64,000 nucleotides of DNA from Arthrobacter citreus (GTDB taxonomy: Bacteria > Actinomycetota > Actinomycetes > Actinomycetales > Micrococcaceae): contig NZ_CP151657.1 in assembly GCF_038405225.1 (NCBI RefSeq), positions 1,488,001 through 1,552,000 of the forward strand, written 5' to 3'. Of this stretch, positions 16,292 through 24,013 are shown piece after piece. A program made the translations under genes and the position numbers. Numbering within the stretch: position 1 is the first letter of the stretch; each line of letters opens with the position of its first letter. The notes below the pieces were generated by a model. The model did no database searches. It was not told the origin of the DNA and saw only the letters and a program-made list of their open reading frames with translations.

Positions 16292-18803
16292 AACTACCCG
16301 CGTCGTCCCGGCCCGGCACAGGACTTCGCCCCGCCGCCAGGTGGCCGGTGACAAGACGGACCAGCTCCGGCACCACGGTGGGATGGAAGTAATGCCCCAT
16401 TCCCGGAATGGTGACGTGCCGGGAAGCGGGCACCGCAGCAGCGGTTGCCGCTCCCCCGCTGGGATGCACAATCGGATCCCGGTCGCCGTGGATGACGAGT
16501 GTTGGAGCAGTGATCCGGGCCAAATCACGGGTGCGGTCCTGTGATGCATTGATGGCCCCCAGCTGCCGCGAACGCGCGCTGCCGCCGTCCGGAAAATTGC
16601 CGCGCTCCCACGCCACTGCAGCTGCCGCGGTGTCCGTTGCGGTATCCGCGGGATGGGTGCGGCCGGCCAAATGCCTCATCATCCCCACACGTGCACGAAT
16701 GAACTCATCGCGGGTGCGCGGCGGCCGGGCTGCGAAGCGCCGCTTGGTGGACAGCGCCGCCGCCCCGGTTTTCCGCGCCCCCGTGGTCGAAATCATGGAG
16801 GTCAGCGTCAGGGCGCGCTCCGGATAATGGGCGGCAACAGACTGGGCGATCATTCCGCCCAGTGACATGCCCACGATATGGGCGCGTCCCACACCCAGAT
16901 GATCCAACAGGGCAACTACGTCCGCTGCCATGTCCTCCACGCGGTACGCGCCCGGAACCGGGCGGCCCAACGCTTGGTCCAGCAGACTCGGCGTGGGCGT
17001 GGCCATCCTGCTGGACCGGCCGGTGTCGCGGTTGTCGGGCAGGATCACGCGGTATCCGGAAGCCGCCAGGCCGTCAACAAAAGCGGCGGGCCAGGACGTG
17101 AGATCCATCCCCAAGCCGGAGATCAGGACCACCGGCTCGCCGTCGTCGGGCCCTTCCACCCGGTAACACATCCGCACGCCCGTACCCAGGGTCGCGAAGC
17201 GGTCCGCTTGCGCGTTCGCCGCACGTCCAACTCCGGGAGGCATCCCCTCCGGCCCGGTGAACCGCAGATGCTCATCAATGAGCGCGCCCTTTTGCAGGTC
17301 CCTGCGGTCGGCCAGGAAGTTCATTGTCATGAGCCACGGCGCTTCGGTCCCCTGCCGCGGGAGCTTGGCCAGGCTCCGCTGGACATAGCCGGCGCCGAAG
17401 TCCAGCAGCGGCCGGGTCTGCAGCCCTTCGGGTGTCACCGGGACTGCAGCTGCGTAGCCGTGATGGTCCATATGCGTGAGCAGCCGGGAAAACCAGTGAG
17501 CCAAAAGCCCGATCTTGAGCGTCCACGAAGCATTGGTGTAACCGATGGCGAACGCCATGTTCGGAACGCCGCTGAGCATAACGCCGCGGTACGCCACATG
17601 CTGGGCCAGGTCCACCGGCTCGCCGTCGAGCCGCAGTTCCATTCCGCCCAGAAGCTGGATGGTGAATCCGGTGGCCGTGACGACGACGTCGGCGGCCACT
17701 TCCTGCCCCGAGGCCAGCCTGATTCCACCTGAGCTGAATCCGACCGCCTCTCCGGTCACCATCTCCGCATTGCCGCTTCGCAGGGCGGCGAAAAAATCGC
17801 CGTCCGGAACCGCGCACAGCCGCTGGTCCCACGGTCCATAAGGAGGGTTCAGATGCGTGTCCGCGTCGAAGCCCGGAGGAAGGGCCTTACGTTGAATTGC
17901 CCGGATTATCCTGCGTGATGCGCGCGGCCAGCGCTGGCACACTGACCAGATCAAGCGCTGCCGGCGCGCGCTGACTTCAGCCATGATTCGTCCGGTGCGT
18001 TCGGGGCCGACGACGCCGCGCAGCCGGTGTGCGACCGGATCCTCGGCGGGGATAGGCAGGATATAGGTGGGGGTGCGCTGGACCATGGTCACCTGCGCGC
18101 CCAGATCGGCCAGGGCCGGCACCAGCGTGACGGCGGTGGCACCGCTGCCGATGACCGCTATCCGCTTGCCCAACACCTCCAGGCCTTGGGGCCAGTGCTG
18201 CGGATGAACCACCGGGCCCCGGAAGCTGTCCTGACCGGGAAGGTCCGGTGCGTAGCCCTGGTCATAGCGGTAATATCCGGCGGCGTTGAAGATCCAGCCG
18301 ACTGTCAGCTCCAGAAACTCCCCGGTGCCGACCGGCTCGCCGGCGTTTCCGTCGGGACCGATGCCATCCGGGTCCGTGCCGCCCTGGCTGGCTGCGTCCT
18401 GCCCCACCCCGGGTGTTCTGGTGAGCTCAACACGCACCTTCCAGTGCGAATCCCGGCTGGACCAGTCAGCCGAGACCACGCGGTGGTGGTAACGGATGAG
18501 GCGGTCCACCCCATACTCGGCGGCCGTTTCGTGGAGATACCGCAGGATACTCGGGCCGTCCGCGATGGCCTTCTCCTCCAGCCACGGGCGGAAGTCGTAA
18601 CCGAAGGTGTACAGGTCAGAGTCCGAACGCACTCCCGGATAGTGAAAGAGGTCCCAGGTTCCACCCGAGCGGCCGCGGGACTCGAACAGCGCAATAGACC
18701 GGTCCGGATGGTCGGTAAGCAGCCGGCAGGCAGCACCTATCCCGCTCAGCCCGGCGCCGATGATCAGCACGTCCAGGTGTTCCAGGGTCTCTCCGGATGC
18801 CAT
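16254..18803 (-). CDS. Baeyer-Villiger-type flavin monooxygenase fused to an alpha/beta hydrolase
   Basis: An 849-residue two-enzyme protein. Residues 1-about 515 are a class B flavoprotein monooxygenase: FAD site GAGLSG (16-21), NADPH site GSGATA (219-224), and between them the Baeyer-Villiger fingerprint FxGxxxHxxxWP, present as FRGPVVHPQHWP (194-205). Residues about 540-830 are an alpha/beta hydrolase with oxyanion/entry loop LISGLGMD, nucleophile elbow GMSLG (Ser647), acid in HGDRDP and catalytic His in GMGHYFHP. Known Baeyer-Villiger enzymes turn ketones into esters or lactones, which separate esterases then cleave; here both steps sit in one chain. The substrate is unknown. A good ribosome site (GGGGAG) precedes the ATG. 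Confidence 0.88.
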   Translation of the reverse strand: MASGETLEHLDVLIIGAGLSGIGAACRLLTDHPDRSIALFESRGRSGGTWDLFHYPGVRSDSDLYTFGYDFRPWLEEKAIADGPSILRYLHETAAEYGVDRLIRYHHRVVSADWSSRDSHWKVRVELTRTPGVGQDAASQGGTDPDGIGPDGNAGEPVGTGEFLELTVGWIFNAAGYYRYDQGYAPDLPGQDSFRGPVVHPQHWPQGLEVLGKRIAVIGSGATAVTLVPALADLGAQVTMVQRTPTYILPIPAEDPVAHRLRGVVGPERTGRIMAEVSARRQRLIWSVCQRWPRASRRIIRAIQRKALPPGFDADTHLNPPYGPWDQRLCAVPDGDFFAALRSGNAEMVTGEAVGFSSGGIRLASGQEVAADVVVTATGFTIQLLGGMELRLDGEPVDLAQHVAYRGVMLSGVPNMAFAIGYTNASWTLKIGLLAHWFSRLLTHMDHHGYAAAVPVTPEGLQTRPLLDFGAGYVQRSLAKLPRQGTEAPWLMTMNFLADRRDLQKGALIDEHLRFTGPEGMPPGVGRAANAQADRFATLGTGVRMCYRVEGPDDGEPVVLISGLGMDLTSWPAAFVDGLAASGYRVILPDNRDTGRSSRMATPTPSLLDQALGRPVPGAYRVEDMAADVVALLDHLGVGRAHIVGMSLGGMIAQSVAAHYPERALTLTSMISTTGARKTGAAALSTKRRFAARPPRTRDEFIRARVGMMRHLAGRTHPADTATDTAAAAVAWERGNFPDGGSARSRQLGAINASQDRTRDLARITAPTLVIHGDRDPIVHPSGGAATAAAVPASRHVTIPGMGHYFHPTVVPELVRLVTGHLAAGRSPVPGRDDAGSSTEPFRAVPEQS

Positions 18804-18986
18804 TATTGCTCCCCGCTGTTGTTTGCCGGCACGCCTTCATACCGCTGAAACCGAGAGTAGCGGACCGGTCCGACATTCGATGCCCCCCATGGTCGAGCTG
18901 CCGCCGGGCAACCCTCCCGCAGCACCGGGCACGCCTCTACCGTTGGAAGATGGATAATTGCTCCGGCTCCGCTCCCGGCCGCTGAC

Positions 18987-20609
18987 ATGCTGGCCTCCGA
19001 ACTGGTCGTGATCCTGGCGGCCGCCGTACTCCTGTGCACCCTGGCCGCCCGGCGGACGAAGCTGCCGGCACCAGTGCTGCTGCTGGTCTGCGGTATTGCG
19101 CTGGGCTTCATTCCGGCACTGGCGCAGGTGGAGCTGCCGCCCGAAGCTGTGCTTTTCCTCTTCCTGCCGGCGCTGCTGTTCCGGGAAAGCATCACCACCT
19201 CGCTGCGCGAGATCCGCAGCAACCAGCGCGGCATCGTCCTGATGGGAACCGCACTGGTGGTGGTCACGGCGTGGGCGGTCGCCGTCGCCGCCCACGCGCT
19301 TGGCCTGCCCTGGGGGCCGGCGTGGGTCCTGGGGGCGGCTATTGCACCCACGGATGCCACCGCCGTCGGCGCCCTGGCCAGTGTCCTTCCCCACCGCTAC
19401 GTCACGCTGCTGCGCGCGGAAAGCCTGATCAACGACGGAACCGCACTGGTTATTTACGGGGTGGCGGTCGGGATCACCGCCGGCACGGAACAACTGAACA
19501 CGCTCGAGGTTTCCGGACTGTTCCTGCTGGCCTATGCGGGCGGCATCGCCGCCGGTTTGCTGACCGCCTGGGTCAGTTTCCGCGTCAGGCGCTGGGTGCA
19601 GGATCCCCTGCTGGGCAACGTGGTGACCATCCTGACTCCTTTTACCGCCTTTGTCCTTGCGGAGGTCATCAACGCTTCGGGGGTGCTCGCCGTCGTCGTG
19701 GTGGGTCTGGCAATGAGTCAGGCCGGCCCACGGATCATCCGTGCCGATACCCGCCAGCAGGGGCAGGCGTTCTGGTCCCTGACCACGTTCCTCCTTAACG
19801 GAGCCCTGTTTGTCCTGGTCGGGCTGGAGCTGCCGCGCGCCGTCAGCGAGCTGCCCGGCCGGCAGCTGGCACAGGGCCTGTTTTTGGTGACGGTGGTGAC
19901 CGCGGTGATTGTCGCCGTCCGGCTGCTGTACCTGTTTGTCGATGCCTACGTGTTCCGGCTGCTGGACCGGCGTGAACGCCAACTGAAACGGCCCGTCAAC
20001 AACCGGACCCGGGTGGTGAGCGGGATGGCGGGATTCCGCGGCGCCGTCTCGCTGGCCGCAGCTCTGGCGACCCCGCAGTACACCGCATCCGGTGAGCCCT
20101 TCCCCTATCGGGACCTGATCATATTTGTGGCCACCGGCGTCATCATTCTGACGCTGGTCATCCAGGCACCTCTGCTTCCCGTGATTGCACGCTGGGCCAG
20201 AATGCCGCTGGATGCGGCCCGGCGGAAGGAAGAGCAGCAATTGGCTGAAACCTCAGCTGTCCGGACTGCGCTGGAGGCACTACCGCAGGTGGCCGCTGAG
20301 CTCGGCACCGATACGGTTGTCGCCGACGAGGTCCGTTCCGAGTATGAACGGCGCCTGGCGACACTCAACGCACTGCAGGGCGACGCGCGGGGGAACGACG
20401 ACGGCGCCCGCCACCTTGCACGCGCCGCGCAGTACCGGGACCTGGGCCTGGCACTGCTGGCCCTGAAACGGAACACCGTCATCCGGCTGCGGGACGAGCG
20501 GCGAATTGACGACGCCGTCCTGCTGCGGGTGCAGGCGGTACTGGATGTGGAGGAACTCCGGCTTGCCTCCCGCCGCAACCCCGGCGATGATGACGGCGGG
20601 GCCCGGTGA
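18987..20609 (+). CDS. Na+/H+ antiporter, CPA1 (NhaP-like) family
   Basis: A 540-residue protein with 12 or so membrane segments up to residue about 410, and a cytoplasmic C-terminal tail of about 130 residues (from EEQQLAETSAVRTALEAL). Family motifs: AAIAPTDATAVGALASVLP with the ion-binding region and LINDGTALVIYGVAVG with the ND pair of electroneutral/CPA1 exchangers. It exchanges cytoplasmic Na+ (or K+/Li+) for protons across the cell membrane, giving pH and salt tolerance. It is divergent from the monooxygenase-hydrolase gene across a 183-base gap; no regulator lies alongside. Confidence 0.88.
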   Translation: MLASELVVILAAAVLLCTLAARRTKLPAPVLLLVCGIALGFIPALAQVELPPEAVLFLFLPALLFRESITTSLREIRSNQRGIVLMGTALVVVTAWAVAVAAHALGLPWGPAWVLGAAIAPTDATAVGALASVLPHRYVTLLRAESLINDGTALVIYGVAVGITAGTEQLNTLEVSGLFLLAYAGGIAAGLLTAWVSFRVRRWVQDPLLGNVVTILTPFTAFVLAEVINASGVLAVVVVGLAMSQAGPRIIRADTRQQGQAFWSLTTFLLNGALFVLVGLELPRAVSELPGRQLAQGLFLVTVVTAVIVAVRLLYLFVDAYVFRLLDRRERQLKRPVNNRTRVVSGMAGFRGAVSLAAALATPQYTASGEPFPYRDLIIFVATGVIILTLVIQAPLLPVIARWARMPLDAARRKEEQQLAETSAVRTALEALPQVAAELGTDTVVADEVRSEYERRLATLNALQGDARGNDDGARHLARAAQYRDLGLALLALKRNTVIRLRDERRIDDAVLLRVQAVLDVEELRLASRRNPGDDDGGAR

Positions 20610-20636
20610 AGATCTGCTTCACGAACCGCTCGTAAG

Positions 20637-21572
20637 CTACCGCCGCAACCGGACCCGGACGGATGCCGCCGCACAGGCGATGACCGCAGCCCCGCCCAGC
20701 AGTGTGGGCCAGGCGAGCTGCTCGCCCAGGAGCAGGGCCGCCCAGCAGATGGTCAACACCGGCTGGACCAGCTGAATCTGGCTCACCTGCGCCATGGGGC
20801 CTATGGCCAGTCCGCGGTACCAGGCGAAAAATCCGAGAAACATGCTGATGACACCGAGGTAGCCGAGCGCCGCCCACTCAGCGGGAGAGCCCGACGGCGG
20901 CTGCCGGATGACCGCCGCTGCGGTCAGCACCACCATGAGTGGTGACGCCAGGACCAGTGCCCAGGACACGGTCTGCCAGGCGCCGAGTTCGCGCGAGAGC
21001 AAACCGCCCTCGGCATAACCCACAGCGCCGGCCGCCACGGCAGCGAAGAGCAGCAGATCTGACCAGTGGAGTCCAACCAGTCCCCCGCCGTGAAGCGCAG
21101 CAAAAACCACCACCGCGGCTGCGCCGGCACCGGCCATGATCCAAAAGAACAGCGGGGGACGTTCATGTCCCCGCAGGACGGCGGCCACAGCTGTGGCCGC
21201 AGGCAGCAAACCGATGACGACGGCGCCGTGGCTGGCCGGAGCAGTCGTCAGCGCGAAGGATGTCAACAGCGGAAATCCCAGCACCACTCCGCCGGCCACC
21301 AGCGCCAGGCGCGCCCACTGCCGCCGTTGCGGAAAGTGCTGCTTGGTCAGGGCAAGGGCTGCCGCTGCCAGGAGGGCGGCAATAACCGCGCGGGCGGAAC
21401 CGATAAAGAGCGGAGAAAGACCGCCGTCCTGAACCGCAATCCGGGTCACCGGCAGGGTCAGGGAAAACGCTGCAACGCCCAGCAAACCCCACCCGAGCCC
21501 GGCCTTCAGACCGCCGCCGGGAGTGGATAGCAGTGGTGCCTGACGGAGAGTAGCGCTACTATGCTGTGTCAT
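20637..21572 (-). CDS. EamA/DMT-family transporter
   Basis: Ten hydrophobic segments in two EamA repeats (about 28-150 and 165-305), e.g. GWGLLGVAAFSLTLPVTRIA and WSDLLLFAAVAAGAVGYAEGG. It is a drug/metabolite exporter-type permease of unknown substrate. The frame opens at an ATG that overlaps the ATG of the divergent MocR-type regulator by two bases (CATG at 21570-21573), so the real start may be further in (the first 27 residues precede the first membrane segment). The neighbouring regulator may control this exporter, a common arrangement for MocR genes. Confidence 0.82.
   Translation of the reverse strand: MTQHSSATLRQAPLLSTPGGGLKAGLGWGLLGVAAFSLTLPVTRIAVQDGGLSPLFIGSARAVIAALLAAAALALTKQHFPQRRQWARLALVAGGVVLGFPLLTSFALTTAPASHGAVVIGLLPAATAVAAVLRGHERPPLFFWIMAGAGAAAVVVFAALHGGGLVGLHWSDLLLFAAVAAGAVGYAEGGLLSRELGAWQTVSWALVLASPLMVVLTAAAVIRQPPSGSPAEWAALGYLGVISMFLGFFAWYRGLAIGPMAQVSQIQLVQPVLTICWAALLLGEQLAWPTLLGGAAVIACAAASVRVRLRR
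21549..21562 (+). promoter_or_regulatory. Perfect 12-bp palindrome overlapping a -10 element between divergent EamA and MocR genes
   Basis: AGTAGCGCTACT (21549-21560) is its own reverse complement. The plus-strand hexamer TACTAT (21557-21562) at its right end is a fair -10, eight bases before the ATG at 21571, which would give a leaderless mRNA. The palindrome is therefore placed to act as operator for the adjacent MocR-family regulator. This is inferred from position and symmetry only. Confidence 0.5.
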
Positions 21573-22992
21573 GTCTCACGATAGCAGCAGCGTACGCATC
21601 GTCACAGGGTTGCGGGCCTGGATTTCGACGGCGGCGCCGGGAACCCGAATTCCATCCACCCGTGAGCTGGTGGCACAGTACGGAGCCAGCCCGGTGACCG
21701 TGCAGAAGGCACTGCGGACACTGAGCGCGCAGGGTGTGATCGAAAGCCGCCCGGGCGTGGGCACCTTTGTCCGCGCCGCCCGGATGGCCCGCGCGCACGA
21801 CTACGGCTGGCAGACTGCAGCGCTTGGATCTCCCCAGGCCCGCCTGCCCCAGCTGTCCGCCGCACTCCGGACCGCGCCCAATGACGTCATTGCCCTGCAC
21901 TCGGGCTATCCCGACCGGGAGCTGCTGCCGGAGCGGCTTGTCCGGGCAGCCTTCACGCGGGCGGCTCGGAGCAGTGCCGCAGTGAGCCGTTCCCCCGCCG
22001 CGGGTTTGCCCGAGCTGCAGGCGTGGTTCGCTGCGGAGCTTGAAGCAGCGGCCCCGGCCGGTGCCGCTCCCCCGGCGGCGGCCGACGTCGTCGTCCTCCC
22101 CGGCAGCCAGAGCGGAATCAGCACCGCTTTCCGGGCGCTGGTGGGTGCCGGTCGGCCGCTGCTGATGGAATCGCCCACTTATTGGGGCGCCATCCTCGCC
22201 GCGGAGCAGGCAGGCGTGGAAGTCATTCCGATTCCCAGCGGCGAAAGCGGTCCCGATCCCGCAGATCTGGTGCGCGCCTTCGAGCAGACCGGTGCCCGGG
22301 CCTTTTACGCCCAGCCCACCTTTGCCAACCCCACCGGCATCCAGTGGACGCCGGATCTTTCGACTGAGGTGCTCGACGTCGTGCGCCGGTTCGGTGCGTT
22401 CCTCATCGAGGATGACTGGGCCCACGACTTTGGCATCAGCGCGGATCCAAGCCCCCTGGCGGCCCGGGACGACGGCGGTCATGTGGTCTATCTGCGCTCC
22501 CTGACCAAGAGCGTGTCTCCGGCGGTGAGGGTGGCCGGCATCGTGGCCCGCGGTCCGGCCCGGGAACGCATCCTGGCCGATACCCAGGCGCAGTCCATGT
22601 ATGTCAGTCCGATACTGCAGGCGGTGGCGCTCGACGTCGTGACCCAACCTGCGTGGAAGACCCACCTGCGCGGTCTGCGCCGGCAGCTGGCCAGCCGCCG
22701 CGATCTGCTGGCGGCGTCGCTGCGCGAGCATGTTCCCGGGGCCGAGCTGCCAGTGCTGCCGCACGGCGGACTGAATCTATGGCTTCGGTTGCCGGATGGC
22801 ACCGACCTGCCCCGGCTCGTGCGGGACTGCGAGAGCGACGGCGTGGTGGTCGGCACCGGCGATGAGTGGTTTCCGGCCGAGCCCACCGGACCACACCTCC
22901 GGTTGAACTACTCCGGGCAGAATCCTGGCGCCTTTCCTGAAGGAGCACGAATTATTGGCAGCGCTATGGCGCGGCAGCGGAGTGAGTCCTAA
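21571..22992 (+). CDS. MocR/GntR-family regulator with PLP-dependent aminotransferase domain
   Basis: A 473-residue protein. The N-terminal winged helix (about 8-75) contains TRELVAQYGASPVTVQKALRTLSAQGVIESRPGVGTFV, the GntR signature. The rest is a fold-type I aminotransferase with YPDRELLPERLVRAAF, substrate/PLP loops PTFANPTGIQW, IEDDWAHDFG and the PLP lysine in RSLTKSVSPAVRVAG. Members of this class sense PLP-linked amino compounds and control nearby biosynthetic or transport genes. It is divergent from the EamA permease with overlapping start codons, and converges on the FNT gene with a 4-base overlap. Confidence 0.9.
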   Translation: MSHDSSSVRIVTGLRAWISTAAPGTRIPSTRELVAQYGASPVTVQKALRTLSAQGVIESRPGVGTFVRAARMARAHDYGWQTAALGSPQARLPQLSAALRTAPNDVIALHSGYPDRELLPERLVRAAFTRAARSSAAVSRSPAAGLPELQAWFAAELEAAAPAGAAPPAAADVVVLPGSQSGISTAFRALVGAGRPLLMESPTYWGAILAAEQAGVEVIPIPSGESGPDPADLVRAFEQTGARAFYAQPTFANPTGIQWTPDLSTEVLDVVRRFGAFLIEDDWAHDFGISADPSPLAARDDGGHVVYLRSLTKSVSPAVRVAGIVARGPARERILADTQAQSMYVSPILQAVALDVVTQPAWKTHLRGLRRQLASRRDLLAASLREHVPGAELPVLPHGGLNLWLRLPDGTDLPRLVRDCESDGVVVGTGDEWFPAEPTGPHLRLNYSGQNPGAFPEGARIIGSAMARQRSES

Positions 22993-23828
22993 CCGCTGCG
23001 GCGGGATTCGTCGGGATCGTCAGGGGCTTCCCTGCGGTGCTGCATAAAGAGCTCCCTGGTCCTGAGCAGCCGCAGAGCCGTCACCAGCACCAGGCCGCCG
23101 ACCATGTTGAAGAGCAGGGTGTAGGCGAACCACACCAGCCATTCGAGGTAGGTGATTCCGGCGCCGGACTGGATCGCCCCGAAAATCAGCAGGGAATCCA
23201 GGATTGAGTGGAACAGCTGGAGCCCGGCCAGGAGGAAGCCTCCAATGACCGTGGCCACGATCTTTGCCGGGTCCGATGAGGTGCCCTGCTGCATCCGGCT
23301 CATCAGGGTGATCGTGCTGCCGCCGAGAATGGCCAGCGCAACCGTCTGCAGCGAGAACGGTGCATCGGTGAAATGCTTGGCCGATTCCGCCACCGTGGAC
23401 TCCCACTGCGGAAAGGCCTGCATGACGATCCACATGAACACCCAGCCGCCGGCAAGGTTGGCCACCAGGGTGCCGCCCCAAAGTTTGCCCAGCTGCTTGA
23501 TGCTGCCTTCTTTGGCCACGACGGCGGCAACCGGCATCAGGAAGTTCTCCGTGAACAATTCGCTGTGCGCGAGAAACAGGGCAATCAGCCCCACGCTGAA
23601 GGCAATGCCGGCCAGCAGGTGGTCCCCGGTTTCGTGCAGGACAGCCAGATAGGCCATCACGCCCAGTCCTACTTCCAATCCGCCGAATACACCGGTGACG
23701 AGGATGGTGCGGACGGTTCGGTGCAGGCGCTCGGCGCCTTCCGTGACCGTGTTGTCAAAGGACTCCTGGAGCTCATCCTCCACCGGTGCGTCCGATTCTC
23801 CGATTTCCCTGCGGCGTTCCTCGCTCAT
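22989..23828 (-). CDS. Formate/nitrite transporter (FNT) family channel, YfdC-like
   Basis: A 279-residue protein with six membrane segments, preceded by a charged N-terminal tail (EERRREIGESDAPVEDELQESFDN). FNT features: the half-helix regions around GIAFSVGLIALFLAHSELFTENFLMPV and GFLLAGLQLFHSILDSLLIFGA. The order and the charged tail resemble the YfdC subgroup rather than FocA or NirC proper, so the anion carried is uncertain. It forms a pentameric inner-membrane channel in known members. It is divergent from the MFS-GT87 gene. Confidence 0.82.
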   Translation of the reverse strand: MSEERRREIGESDAPVEDELQESFDNTVTEGAERLHRTVRTILVTGVFGGLEVGLGVMAYLAVLHETGDHLLAGIAFSVGLIALFLAHSELFTENFLMPVAAVVAKEGSIKQLGKLWGGTLVANLAGGWVFMWIVMQAFPQWESTVAESAKHFTDAPFSLQTVALAILGGSTITLMSRMQQGTSSDPAKIVATVIGGFLLAGLQLFHSILDSLLIFGAIQSGAGITYLEWLVWFAYTLLFNMVGGLVLVTALRLLRTRELFMQHRREAPDDPDESRRSG

Positions 23829-24013
23829 TGTGTCCCGGTGTCCTTTCCGTGTGGGCCGGTGCGGACCGGTGTTGGCCGGTGCGGGCGCCTCAACCCCTAT
23901 GGCTAAACACTAAGCCTGCTGATGAAAAGTGGGATGCATGACAGGTCGCACAAAGTGATCTACTCTTCTAGATCAGTCAGTGATCCGGAACACCAGATCG
24001 GTCAGGAGCACGA

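Noticed and set aside
18837-20240. 467-codon open frame opposite the Na+/H+ antiporter gene
   Set aside because: It mirrors a well-supported membrane-protein gene, has no recognisable domain and a composition typical of high-GC antisense frames.
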